Of a DNA stretch of 64,000 nt, positions 45,249-57,300 are shown one piece after another. This DNA comes from Tragulus kanchil (Eukaryota > Chordata > Mammalia > Artiodactyla > Tragulidae). The first letter of the stretch is position 1, and every line of letters starts with the position of its first letter. The position numbers and the translations under genes are program-made. The notes below the pieces were generated by a model. It saw nothing but the letters and a program-made list of their open reading frames with translations. It searched no databases and was not told the DNA's origin. The stretch covers positions 172,137,979-172,201,978 of the forward strand of contig JAIOJX010000032.1 of assembly GCA_022376925.1 (NCBI GenBank), in the 5' to 3' direction.

Positions 45249-46384
45249 CACGCATGCAGTCTGAGGAAGCCCAAGGCTGCCCTGTTTCCAGCTGGACACT
45301 CCCTTCCAGAGCCGAGCCCTGAGTCCAGGCGTGTGCAAAGCTGCTTCCTCAGGACGGCCTCTCGAGGCCCCCAGAACAGGTCTCATGAGGAGTGGGCTGG
45401 GGTTTGGGATGACACGGCAGTAGGTGAAAGCTTGAGGCATGGTGAAATGTTTTCGTGGTTCTGGGAGAGCCGGCTGATTTCAGCTATTTTTACTTCTAAA
45501 AGGACCCTGGCACCGGGACAGCCTTGTAAAGTCTGCTGTGAGTGATACAACTGCGCCGGCCGCAGAGCGCTGCAAGCACTGGAGGAGCCGGGGAGAAATC
45601 CAGGCTTGCTCTTTGGACCGTTTTTCATCTGGGAGGAGACAATGCTATTGCTCAATTTTGAAAGCTGAGTTTTTAGACCTGGCGACACAGCAGACCGCAG
45701 GGCTGGCCTGGGGCAAGACGGAGAGAGAGGCGGCGCCCGGGGCTCCTCTGTACCCCCGTGCCTAGCGGGGCTGCCCGGGAAGCCCCCGTCCGCCACTGTC
45801 GTGTCTCAGGCTCTGGTCGCTGAAGTGCAGCCAGTTTACCGACTCGTGTCCCCTCTCTCTGGAAGGGAACCTCCTCGCTCCTGGCTTCCTTCCTTGCCTG
45901 CTTGGTACCTTTGCTTCCTGTCGTCTCACACGGACGCTGTCACGACATCGTGTCCACTCTGCCTCAGTGACGCCCTCGCTCAGTCCCCCATCACTCAGAC
46001 TGTGCTCACAGCCTCCTGACCGCCCAGCCTGCGTCTGAGCTCTCTGGGCTTTGTCTGTCGGCATCTGCTGCTGGTAACTTTCCCTAAACCTGGCCCTGAC
46101 GGTGGCCCTCCACACTCCTCAGTGGCTCCCTATTGCCGGGAGAACTCTGTTCCATATGCCCTGGGCTCTGGCCACACTGGTCAGAGGCTCCTGCACCCCT
46201 CTCCCGATCACTGCTCACTGTTGGGACCTAGGGAATGTTTCGAGGCTTTGCAGAATGGACACCCGGACCTCATGACTGAGTCCCTTTCCAAACCCACCCA
46301 GAGGTGGGAAGGATGATGCACAAAGGGAGGAAATGGATGGGCATGAGGCGCCTTCTGGAAAACAGACTGCAGAAATGAGGCATC

Positions 46385-46575
46385 AGGTGGCACAGCTGGC
46401 AAAGAATCCACCTGCAATGCAAGAGACAATGCAAGGTTTGATCGCTGGGTCGGAGGAGGAAATGGCAGCCCACTCCAGTACTCTTGCCAGGGAAATCCCG
46501 TGGGCAGAGGAGCCTGGCAGGCTGCAGTCCACGGGGCTGCAAAGCATCAGACGTGACTAAGCACACACACACAGA
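46385..46575 (+). mobile_element. Bov-tA SINE
   Basis: Plus copy with head 'ggtggcacagctggcaaaga', body 'ggcagcccactccagtactc' and 3' end 'catcagacgtgactaagcac', followed by a short (AC)n tail at 46562-46574. Its last 54 bases recur at 47653-47706 by tandem duplication 12. Confidence 0.92.
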
Positions 46576-46837
46576 TTCCAGGGGTGTGGTGTGAAGGGGT
46601 CAAGAGATTCTTGGCGGCTCCCACATCAGGAGCTAGTTTCTGTTCCCCCATCTCTTGAATCTAGGCCTATGACTTGCTCTGACCAGTAGAACACGAAGAA
46701 AATGAGGCCTCCAGAGACGTGCTGTTTCTCCCGTGGCTGCCCAGGGCAAGTGGCTTTGCCCCTGGGGCTGGAGAGACCAGGTGGGGCAGAGACCAGCCCT
46801 CCCAATGGAGGCCGAGCCGGCTCGCGTAGGCCCAGAG

Positions 46838-46893
46838 CGCTACAGTCCACAAAACGTCGGACACGACTGAGCGACTAACACTTTCACTTTTTC
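46838..46893 (+). mobile_element. BovA 3' end fragment
   Basis: Only the terminal 'gctacagtccacaaaacgtc' and 'cacgactgagcgactaacac' remain, likely a strongly truncated SINE. Repeated at 47969-48024. Confidence 0.8.
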
Positions 46894-46989
46894 AAGGCTC
46901 ATCCCCTTAGTCGCCTGTAGCACGCCTTTATTCCTTTTTATGGGCGAAGGACCCAGTTTGTTTGGCTCAGCTGACCGTGTTTGATTGTG

Positions 46990-47168
46990 TGTATTGTAAG
47001 GGCTCCGATGTACTAGGGACCATTCTAAGTGTCTCGTTTTATTTACTCCATGGTTCCCTGTTGAGCTCAGAGCTGCTTTTAACCTGTGTTTGGCTGAAGA
47101 GGGACCCGAGGAGCGAAGAGGATACGTGCTCCGTGGAAGTCACACAGCTGGTGAAAAATGCTCACAGA
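46990..47168 (+). mobile_element. MIR SINE
   Basis: 'cgatgtactagggaccattc', 'taagtgtctcgttttattta' and 'gtcacacagctggtgaaaaa' follow the MIR order, diverged. Repeated at 48121-48299 by tandem duplication 12. Confidence 0.6.
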
Positions 47169-48786
47169 TGTTAAGGAGAGAGCTGCCCTCTCGCCCCTGG
47201 GCCGGGCTTCTCTGAGGTTTCCAGGTGGGGAAGGACGCTAGGTGCTGGAGGCTCTCTCGCCCTCACCTTTGTGTAGGAAGCCCAGCGGTCCACCAAGCAT
47301 GTGCAGCAACACGATTGTGTTATTTGTTTTAAGAGGTTTGGTATTTTTTCTGATCATCATAATAATACCTATTTGTAAAAATTTAGACAAATCCAATGAA
47401 AAGAAAATGAGAGCCGATGATTTAAAAAAAAAACAACAAAGAACAGGAAGGCAGGAAGCCCAACTGGAAAAGGCAAGAGCTGCAGGAGTGGAGGGAAGTC
47501 CACTGTGATGGATCGGGAGAAGGGTGATGCGTGGAGGAAGTGTCCCAGAGACTTATTTGTGGACATTAGCGATAAAAGAATAGAGATGTTTAAATAATTA
47601 ACAAAGCCATTTTGACATCGATGCGTCAAAAACTCCTTGGCATCAAAGCAGCCTGCAGTCCACGGGGCTGCAAAGCATCAGACGTGACTAAGCACACACA
47701 CACAGATTCCAGGGGTGTGGTGTGAAGGGGTCAAGAGATTCTTGGCGGCTCCCACATCAGGAGCTAGTTTCTGTTCCCCCATCTCTTGAATCTAGGCCTA
47801 TGACTTGCTCTGACCAGTAGAACACGAAGAAAATGAGGCCTCCAGAGACGTGCTGTTTCTCCCGTGGCTGCCCAGGGCAAGTGGCTTTGCCCCTGGGGCT
47901 GGAGAGACCAGGTGGGGCAGAGACCAGCCCTCCCAATGGAGGCCGAGCCGGCTCGCGTAGGCCCAGAGCGCTACAGTCCACAAAACGTCGGACACGACTG
48001 AGCGACTAACACTTTCACTTTTTCAAGGCTCATCCCCTTAGTCGCCTGTAGCACGCCTTTATTCCTTTTTATGGGTGAAGCACCCAGTTTGTTTGGCTCA
48101 GCTGACCGTGTTTGATTGTGTGTATTGTAAGGGCTCCGATGTACTAGGGACCATTCTAAGTGTCTCGTTTTATTTACTCCATGGTTCCCTGTTGAGCTCA
48201 GAGCTGCTTTTAACCTGTGTTTGGCTGAAGAGGGACCCGAGGAGCGAAGAGGATACGTGCTCCGTGGAAGTCACACAGCTGGTGAAAAATGCTCACAGAT
48301 GTTAAGGAGAGAGCTGCCCTCTCGCCCCTGGGCCGGGCTTCTCTGAGGTTTCCAGGTGGGGAAGGACGCTAGGTGCTGGAGGCTCTCTCGCCCTCACCTT
48401 TGTGTAGGAAGCCCAGCGGTCCACCAAGCATGTGCAGCAACACGATTGTGTTATTTGTTTTAAGAGGTTTGGTATTTTTTCTGATCATCATAATAATACC
48501 TATTTGTAAAAATTTAGACAAATCCAATGAAAAGAAAATGAGAGCCGATGATTTAAAAAAAAAACAACAAAGAACAGGAAGGCAGGAAGCCCAACTGGAA
48601 AAGGCAAGAGCTGCAGGAGTGGAGGGAAGTCCACTGTGATGGATCGGGAGAAGGGTGATGCGTGGAGGAAGTGTCCCAGAGACTTATTTGTGGACATTAG
48701 CGATAAAAGAATAGAGATGTTTAAATAATTAACAAAGCCATTTTGACATCGATGCGTCAAAAACTCCTTGGCATCAAAGCAGCCTG

Positions 48787-49273
48787 GCTAGTGTCGTGTG
48801 AGAGGCAGTCTAAATCCAAGAAAGGAAGACAGTACTGGCTGGGACTGTCCTCTAACATCTGTGGGGCTGAGAAAGAGGGCGGATACGCCCAACGGTACGT
48901 CCAGGCCCGTGTGTGCCAGAGACCTATGCTCTTCCAAGTAATGGCCCGTGAGCGCTTCCCCGCTGCTCTCTGAGGCAGGTGTCTCCAGCTGGGGCAGGTG
49001 AGGGGCAGCAGCAGCTGCCCTCTGCGATGTCGCAGCCCCCCGTTTCCTGACGCTCCACCTTGTGCTGTTCTTGCAGCCTTGCAGTGTCCTCCTTGGATAA
49101 GCTACGAAAGCCCTTTAGGGCCCTGGTTGGCTTGGGCAAAAGGTTGCCTAAGGATGACTCATGACAAGTTGAAGAATAGCTCAAGGATTCTCTCCCGCTC
49201 ATGGTTTCCCCACCATGATCTCTACTTGATGCTCAAGGACATCAGCGTCTTGTCCATGTCTCTTTGTCGTCAT
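48787..49273. other. Unassigned non-coding DNA
   Basis: No gene or repeat recognised. Overlapping frames at 48924-49202 (minus) and 48998-49303 (plus) show no domains. Confidence 0.45.
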
Positions 49274-51460
49274 CTGATCTTACTGTCAGTGGTTTTGAAG
49301 TGACATCCCCCGCCAGCTCCATGAAGTGTCCTCCTGGCCGAGCTCCCCTGACTGCTCTGGGCTTATTTACACACACACTAAGGCAAGAACGGACGAAGAA
49401 AGTGAGGCGTAATGCTTTGTCAGCAAGGGTGCATGGTTTGAAGTCCGAGGAAAACTAGTGCACAGGAAGTGCTTGCCAATTCTTACAACACGGAGCTGAT
49501 TTCTCAGCGCCCAATGCAGAGAGAAGACTGTCCACCCACAGGATAGTCACGGCGCTTGCCATAACCTCTTTCCCTTCGCCCTGAACTTTATCCTCTGAGC
49601 CACTGGCTGGGAGGGCCGGAGTGTCTTCAGGGTGACCAGATCATGGCTCCTCTGACAAATCAGCTTTCCCAGGAGGCCATCTGGCTGAAGGACACATACA
49701 TGGTTTTAGAGATGGGGGTCCTTAACCTCCTGCTTCATATCCCAGGAATGGCAAGAGGTCTCTTTAAAAACATAGCCATTCACACAGCGCCAAGGAAAGG
49801 AGAGGATCTTAGAGACCAAGGTGGAAAAGATTCTTTACGAGGGGATGGGAGAAAGTATGAAAGGAAGACCAGGGGGACCCCCTCCTCCCAAAGAGGGACT
49901 CATGGTTTTGTTGAGGCATCAGTCTGCTCACTGAGTGTGGCCCACCGAGTCTCTTTGAAAATAGATACTATACATGCATGGTTTTTAACTCTCCTTCCCC
50001 TCTTTTTTAAAATCAAAAGATGTTGTCATGGGACAGATAGAACTTTTGACCAAACTTAGGGTCATGAATTTAAAAAGCAAACAGGGACTAATTGCCTCTA
50101 TAAAACAAGAGCTTAAAGCAGAAAAGGACATCAGGGAAGATTTGGCAAGAGAGAAGGCAACAAGATATTCATTTGGAGAATGCAGGAAAATGTGGAAGAG
50201 AAAAATCCAACTGTTTAAAGTTATAAAGGGCATGTTGGAAGCAGCACAAAGAACAGACACAGCCGAAAACCCAGCAGGGTGTGTGGAGGAAGGACTGAGA
50301 AGGAAATACGGAGAGATGGAAGTAAACAAGCCATTTAAGAGGATTTGGAAGCAGTAAAAGAAAGCTGATCTTACTGTCAGTGGTTTTGAAGTGACATCCC
50401 CCGCCAGCTCCATGAAGTGTCCTCCTGGCCGAGCTCCCCTGACTGCTCTGGGCTTATTTACACACACACTAAGGCAAGAACGGACGAAGAAAGTGAGGCG
50501 TAATGCTTTGTCAGCAAGGGTGCATGGTTTGAAGTCCGAGGAAAACTAGTGCACAGGAAGTGCTTGCCAATTCTTACAACACGGAGCTGATTTCTCAGCG
50601 CCCAATGCAGAGAGAAGACTGTCCACCCACAGGATAGTCACGGCGCTTGCCATAACCTCTTTCCCTTCGCCCTGAACTTTATCCTCTGAGCCACTGGCTG
50701 GGAGGGCCGGAGTGTCTTCAGGGTGACCAGATCATGGCTCCTCAGACAAATCAGCTTTCCCAGGAGGCCATCTGGCTGAAGGACACATACATGGTTTTAG
50801 AGATGGGGGTCCTTAACCTCCTGCTTCATATCCCAGGAATGGCAAGAGGTCTCTTTAAAAACATAGCCATTCACACAGCGCCAAGGAAAGGAGAGGATCT
50901 TAGAGACCAAGGTGGAAAAGATTCTTTACGAGGGGATGGGAGAAAGTATGAAAGGAAGACCAGGGGGACCCCCTCCTCCCAAAGAGGGACTCATGGTTTT
51001 GTTGAGGCATCAGTCTGCTCACTGAGTGTGGCCCACCGAGTCTCTTTGAAAATAGATACTATACATGCATGGTTTTTAACTCTCCTTCCCCTCTTTTTTA
51101 AAATCAAAAGATGTTGTCATGGGACAGATAGAACTTTTGACCAAACTTAGGGTCATGAATTTAAAAAGCAAACAGGGACTAATTGCCTCTATAAAACAAG
51201 AGCTTAAAGCAGAAAAGGACATCAGGGAAGATTTGGCAAGAGAGAAGGCAACAAGATATTCATTTGGAGAATGCAGGAAAATGTGGAAGAGAAAAATCCA
51301 ACTGTTTAAAGTTATAAAGGGCATGTTGGAAGCAGCACAAAGAACAGACACAGCCGAAAACCCAGCAGGGTGTGTGGAGGAAGGACTGAGAAGGAAATAC
51401 ACAGGATGAGATGGAAGTAAACAAGCCATTTAAGAGGATTTGAGAATGGGAAGGCAGTAA
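49274..51460. repeat. Tandem duplication 13 (about 1091-base unit)
   Basis: Copy 1 is 49274-50364 and copy 2 is 50365-51460. Both begin 'ctgatcttactgtcagtggt'. The last 55 bases of copy 1 (50310-50364) are rearranged relative to copy 2: 'atacggagagatgg' against 'atacacaggatgagatgg', and a shortened end near 'aggatttggaagcag'. The third copy at 52497 agrees with copy 2. The unit contains two non-repeat open frames (138 and 109 codons, plus strand, 49643-50059 and 50028-50357). I do not recognise either, and they overlap. Confidence 0.95.
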
Positions 51461-51795
51461 AAAGGATCCCAAATACTTGTACCCAACATGTCTGAAGAAT
51501 AAAGGAACATAAGTCATGAAAGATAGAAAAGAAAAATGATAATTTAAGAAATTTTTCTGGCAATAAAAAGGAGACTTGAGGGAACATTGTATCCCAGGGA
51601 AATTAGTACAAAGGTCACCACTAAGGCATTCCTGATTAAAGTTATTAAATTTCGAAGATGAGGGAATCAAGGAAAAATAGGTCACCTAGGAGGGGAGACC
51701 CATCTGTCTTTCTTCAGTCATCTCCCACCCAGAAGAGACAGGAGGAATGCCGGTGACTGCCAGAAATACATTTTACACCTAACCAAAGTGTCACA

Positions 51796-51993
51796 TGCTA
51801 GTGGTAAGGAAGCTACCTTCAAGAGTAGGAGACATAAGAGACATGAGTTCAATCCCTGGGTCAGGAAGGTCCCCTGGAGGAGGACATGGCAACCCAGTCC
51901 AGAATTCTTACCTGGAGAATCCCATGGACAGAGGAGCCTGGTCGGGTACAGTCCACGGGGTCGCAAAGAGTTGGACACGACTGAGCACACACG
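51796..51993 (+). mobile_element. Bov-tA SINE
   Basis: Plus copy: 'gctagtggtaaggaagctac', 'gagttcaatccctgggtcag', 'ggcaacccagtccagaattc', 'tggacacgactgagcacaca'. Repeated at 52899-53096. Confidence 0.92.
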
Positions 51994-52898
51994 TGTGCCA
52001 AGTGTCCCTCAGACACAAAGAGGACAGGCCCTGGTGAATAGGTAAGAACTCGAGATGTGTGGTTTATTTGAGCCTTCCTTGAAAGAAGCTACTAGAGGCA
52101 GAATCTTAGCTAATCGAGGTCCTGAAAGAAGAGAACTGGCTCTGGGTGTTGCGTCCATTTAACTCTAGGGTTAGGTCATAAGGAGGTGATGAAAATATTC
52201 CGGCTGAGAGAGAAAGTGAATAGTGTGGGAGAGAGGAGTGTCTGGAGCAATGCCCTAGGGGGATGTGGAGAGATGGTTCTGGAACACAGGTGGAAAGGTT
52301 TCAGGTTGGGACAGGAGAAGTTCATCTCTGGAAATAGGAACACAGGTTGAGCGTGTGGGAGCAGGTGCTGGCAGGTGGTGGACGTGAGCATGGAAGGAGA
52401 GCTATTTGGCCTCTGGCCACTTCTCCGTGAAGGGTGGTGGAAACGATGAGCATGAGGAGCATCCCAAAGCAGGGGTTTGGAGGAAGGACTGAGAAGGAAA
52501 TACACAGGATGAGATGGAAGTAAACAAGCCATTTAAGAGGATTTGAGAATGGGAAGGCAGTAAAAAGGATCCCAAATACTTGTACCCAACATGTCTGAAG
52601 AATAAAGGAACATAAGTCATGAAAGATAGAAAAGAAAAATGATAATTTAAGAAATTTTTCTGGCAATAAAAAGGAGACTTGAGGGAACATTGTATCCCAG
52701 GGAAATTAGTACAAAGGTCACCACTAAGGCATTCCTGATTAAAGTTATTAAATTTCGAAGATGAGGGAATCAAGGAAAAATAGGTCACCTAGGAGGGGAG
52801 ACCCATCTGTCTTTCTTCAGTCATCTCCCACCCAGAAGAGACAGGAGGAATGCCGGTGACTGCCAGAAATACATTTTACACCTAACCAAAGTGTCACA

Positions 52899-53096
52899 TG
52901 CTAGTGGTAAGGAAGCTACCTTCAAGAGTAGGAGACATAAGAGACATGAGTTCAATCCCTGGGTCAGGAAGGTCCCCTGGAGGAGGACATGGCAACCCAG
53001 TCCAGAATTCTTACCTGGAGAATCCCATGGACAGAGGAGCCTGGTCGGGTACAGTCCACGGGGTCGCAAAGAGTTGGACACGACTGAGCACACACG
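52899..53096 (+). mobile_element. Bov-tA SINE (copy 2 of duplication 14)
   Basis: Same insertion as 51796-51993. Confidence 0.92.
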
Positions 53097-53190
53097 TGTG
53101 CCAAGTGTCCCTCAGACACAAAGAGGACAGGCCCTGGTGAATAGGTAAGAACTCGAGATGTGTGGTTTATTTGAGCCTTCCTTGAAAGAA

Positions 53191-55363
53191 GCTACTAGAG
53201 GCAGAATCTTAGCTAATCGAGGTCCTGAAAGAAGAGAACTGGCTCTGGGTGTTGCGTCCATTTAACTCTAGGGTTAGGTCATAAGGAGGTGATGAAAATA
53301 TTCCGGCTGAGAGAGAAAGTGAATAGTGTGGGAGAGTGGAGTGTCTGGAGCAATGCCCTAGGGGGATGTGGAGAGATGGTTCTGGAACACAGGTGGAAAG
53401 GTTTCAGGTTGGGACAGGAGAAGTTCATCTCTGGAAATAGGAACACAGGTTGAGCGTGTGGGAGCAGGTGCTGGCAGGTGGTGGACGTGAGCATGGAAGG
53501 AGAGCTATTTGGCCTCTGGCCACTTCTCCGTGAAGTGTCGGCTCAGAGTGAGAATGAAAAAAGTGTCAGGATTTGAGGAGAGAGGAGAAGATGGGAAACA
53601 GTCATTTGGGTCATGGGATGTAATGTATTATTTGGTTCATTAATTGAATTATTTCCAAAATGATACCTTTCCATTCTAGAATTGTCGTGTTGGCTTGGTC
53701 ATTCCTTATATAGAGCCTTGTTGACTTATCTTTATAGAGTTTGTCCTTTTGTTAACATATTCTGCCTGCCTATCCTATTCCTCTTTCTGCTAATTCTCGT
53801 GTCTGGAGTCCTCAGGGTCTAAATCTTTTTGTGGTGTCCACTGACGGCTGTGTGGGGCCACCGCCTCTGTGCACGCTGATCTTCATGAACTCCTATTAGC
53901 TTTTTGCTTTGTGGAATTCTGGTGATCCAGACAGAGAAGGGTTTCTCTCTGAGAGGACTTGCAGCCCACTCTCTACCCTCGGGAGGCCTGGACCCTGTGG
54001 GGGGCCCCAGGCTGAGTCCGGTGCTGTGGAGCCCTGTCCTGAGGCAGCCTTGATGTTGGTGCCTTTGGGGGGCCTCACGTAGCCCCCACTTTCTTTAGCT
54101 CCAAGCTTTCACCTGTTCTACCTCAGGCTGGCTCCTCTCTTATTGTAGGGGGTAGATGCTGATCTTAAGAGAATTCACCTACTTCCTATGAGTCCAGCAA
54201 GGCACCCAAAGGGCTTCCGCCTCTTTTTAATCCTTGCAGATCCAGGATCTGGTCTCTTCCCAGGGGGTCCGGGGCAGCTTCTTTTTTCCCAAAGGCTACT
54301 AGAGGCAGAATCTTAGCTAATCGAGGTCCTGAAGAGAACTGGCTCTGGGTGTTGCGTCCATTTAACTCTAGGGTTAGGTCATAAGGAGGTGATGAAAATA
54401 TTCCGGCTGAGAGAGAAAGTGAATAGTGTGGGAGAGTGGAGTGTCTGGAGCAATGCCCTAGGGGGATGTGGAGAGATGGTTCTGGAACACAGGTGGAAAG
54501 GTTTCAGGTTGGGACAGGAGAAGTTCATCTCTGGAAATAGGAACACAGGTTGAGCGTGTGGGAGCAGGTGCTGGCAGGTGGTGGACGTGAGCATGGAAGG
54601 AGAGCTATTTGGCCTCTGGCCACTTCTCCGTGAAGTGTCGGCTCAGAGTGAGAATGAAAAAAGTGTCAGGATTTGAGGAGAGAGGAGAAGATGGGAAACA
54701 GTCATTTGGGTCATGGGATGTAATGTATTATTTGGTTCATTAATTGAATTATTTCCAAAATGATACCTTTCCATTCTAGAATTGTCGTGTTGGCTTGGTC
54801 ATTCCTTATATAGAGCCTTGTTGACTTATCTTTATAGAGTTTGTCCTTTTGTTAACATATTCTGCCTGCCTATCCTATTCCTCTTTCTGCTAATTCTCGT
54901 GTCTGGAGTCCTCAGGGTCTAAATCTTTTTGTGGTGTCCACTGACGGCTGTGTGGGGCCACCGCCTCTGTGCACGCTGATCTTCATGAACTCCTATTAGC
55001 TTTTTGCTTTGTGGAATTCTGGTGATCCAGACAGAGAAGGGTTTCTCTCTGAGAGGACTTGCAGCCCACTCTCTACCCTCGGGAGGCCTGGACCCTGTGG
55101 GGGGCCCCAGGCTGAGTCCGGTGCTGTGGAGCCCTGTCCTGAGGCAGCCTTGATGTTGGTGCCTTTGGGGGGCCTCACGTAGCCCCCACTTTCTTTAGCT
55201 CCAAGCTTTCACCTGTTCTACCTCAGGCTGGCTCCTCTCTTATTGTAGGGGGTAGATGCTGGTCTTAAGAGAATTCACCTACTTCCTATGAGTCCAGCAA
55301 GGCACCCAAAGGGCTTCCGCCTCTTTTTAATCCTTGCAGATCCAGGATCTGGTCTCTTCCCAG
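53191..55363. repeat. Tandem duplication 15 (about 1100-base unit)
   Basis: Copy 1 is 53191-54263 and copy 2 is 54295-55363, with a filler at 54264-54294. Both begin 'gctactagaggcagaatctt' and end 'ctggtctcttcccag'. Copy 2 lacks four bases near its left end ('tcctgaagagaact' against 'tcctgaaagaagagaact'). The unit's first 345 bases also occur at 52088-52432. It holds no gene or repeat that I recognise. Confidence 0.95.
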
Positions 55364-55428
55364 TGGTCCCCAGGTCTTACAAAGGTAAAAGGGGAAACTG
55401 AGCTTTCACTTTGTGCCCTTTGAAACGT

Positions 55429-55641
55429 GCTGCTGTTTTAGTCGCTAAGTTCTGTCCGACTGTTTTGAGATCCCATGGAGTGTAGCCCACCAGGCTCTTC
55501 TGTCCATGGGATTTTCCAGGCGAGAATACTGGAGCAGATTGCCATTTCCTTCTTCAGGGGATCTTCCTGACCCAGGGATCAGTTCTGGGTCTCCTGCATT
55601 GGTAGGCGAGCTCTTTACCACTGAGCCACCAGGGAAGCCCC
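55429..55641 (-). mobile_element. Bov-tA SINE
   Basis: Complete antisense copy: 'gtgtagcccaccaggctctt', 'gagaatactggagcagattg', 'ggtctcctgcattggtaggc', 'tgagccaccagggaagcccc'. Not duplicated. Confidence 0.94.
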
Positions 55642-57300
55642 ACAACTATTTATTATCTACCAGAGTAAATAAAATAAATGATCGAAGTAGGTGGCTGAGA
55701 GGAGTGGTACACATTGGTCTGTGATGAGAACACGAAGTCATGTTTTTGGGACTCTGCTCCGAGCAGGCCGAGTTGGGAATTAATGCCCACAGCCCCTCGT
55801 ACGCACCACACCGTGTTCTTTACAGACTGCCTTGCACCTGATGCCATTTCCTAGGACGTGCCTTTTCGGGTCCTGCCTTGTCTAGGGCGCCCACTTCTTA
55901 AATGCTTGGCCTAGCTCGCCTGCTCTGGGAGCTCTCCTGCTCCAACCATGAGCTCCCAGGCTGGCCTTCCTCTTCTCCCTCATCTCCTCCTCGTAGCAAA
56001 GCAGCCAGGAAACTGCAGGTGCACAGCTTTCTGTTGGGATGAATGAACTAGGGGATCTAGAGGGCCTCTGGTTGCTCTTCGGTTTGCCCATCTAAGACAC
56101 TTTTTTTTTTTTTTTTTTTGGCATTTATGAACAAATTGCCTACAAAAGCAAAGCACCAAAGCCAGAGAGGCATGCATTCCAGAACTTGCCCGGCCCAGGA
56201 AGCCTGAGTTCCTGGCACCCAGATGGCGTTGGCAGGTGCTGTGAGCCAGATCCCCACGTGGGCGCCTCTGGCGATGGTGATCTGGGGCCTGATGGGAATG
56301 TGGGGGAGAGAGAGGAATGCTCATTTAGGAATGAGTTGTGGTTATGGGGGCAAGGTTGGACAGTGTTGCACTCAGCCTTTCCGGAACCGGCTGAGGGACT
56401 GTGTCCAAGAGAGGAAATGCTGCAAGAGTCAGCTGAGTTCTGGTCAAAACCTTGAGCCCATTGACGTGGCCTTTTATCTCCTTTTGGGCAGCTCAGGGAG
56501 CAAACGAGGACTTGGTAGGGTCAAGTTTATGTCTCCTTGTAGATCTTCCTTACTGTGAAGGCTGACACTGGCCCAGCCTTTCCTGCAGCTTCCCCTGTGG
56601 GTACCGAGAAGTCCAGAAATGACCCTGACCATCTGAGATGGCCCTCCTGAGTCAGAAGGTGGGGGATGCGCAGTGCTTATCTGAGGGTTCAAGTGGGTTG
56701 CTTCTCTGTCCCCATTTTCCAAGCAGCAGGAGGGGGACCTTTGGGGGTAGCTACAGGTCAGGATTGCTGGCTCCTACACCTTTAACATCAGCTGCGTCTG
56801 CATCTTCTGGAAGGAGGCTTTGTCCCTGCCCTCGTTTGAGACCTAGGTCCACCCATGTGCTTGTAGAATTAGCACACTTCTGGGACCAGGTACAGTGCTG
56901 TGGTGACCTGAGACTGTGGGACCTACTGGTCCACAGGGTCCCGGGCGTGACCCACAGAGGGTGGGACGCACACCAGGCTGACGATGCAAGCCAGGCACAG
57001 TCCCAGATCTGACCTTGATCCGAGGAAGAGGTCCCGGGGCATTACCTTTTTGAAAATAAGTATGAGCAAACTTTTGAGCCCAATCTCCTCAAACTGATAG
57101 CCATTAGCTGGGCAATCAGGGGTGACTGGAACAGGGGGAGAGGAAGCTTGTACGAGTCTGAGTCCTGTGGAGCAGGCAAGGCTGGGTCTTCTGGGAGCCC
57201 CGGAGGCCAGGCTTGGCCTAGGAGCAGCTCTGAGACCCTGGTGTCCTGCTCAGAGGCTGTTTCTCAGTCTTCAAGATGGGCGTGGCTTCACTGAGTTCAC
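55642..57300. other. Unassigned non-coding DNA
   Basis: A T-run lies at 56101-56120. Open frames, the largest 124 codons at 56638-57012 on the plus strand, show no domain. The MIR-like phrase 'gtttctcagtcttcaagatg' at 57260-57280 is too short to call. Confidence 0.4.

Larger units (their letters stand above)
43838..46122. repeat. Tandem duplication 11 (about 1142-base unit)
   Basis: Copy 1 is 43838-44979 and copy 2 is 44980-46122. Both begin 'gttgggaacatgcaccatgt' and end 'ccctccacactcctcagt'. Because it overlaps tandem duplication 10, the first 227 bases exist three times (42737-42964, 43838-44064, 44980-45206). I see no difference between copies 1 and 2. Confidence 0.95.
46522..48786. repeat. 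Tandem duplication 12 (about 1131-base unit)
   Basis: Copy 1 is 46522-47652 and copy 2 is 47653-48786. Both begin 'ctgcagtccacggggctgca' and end 'ggcatcaaagcagcctg'. Differences: 'gggcgaaggacccag' (46944) against 'gggtgaagcacccag' (48073), unusual in lying inside the unit. Confidence 0.95.
51375..53535. repeat. Tandem duplication 14 (about 1103-base unit)
   Basis: Copy 1 is 51375-52432 and copy 2 is 52478-53535. Both begin 'tggaggaaggactgagaagg' and end 'cacttctccgtgaag'. A 45-base filler (52433-52477) lies between. Near the right end of copy 1 'ggagagaggagtg' differs from 'ggagagtggagtg' in copy 2 and in the third copy at 54430. Confidence 0.95.
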
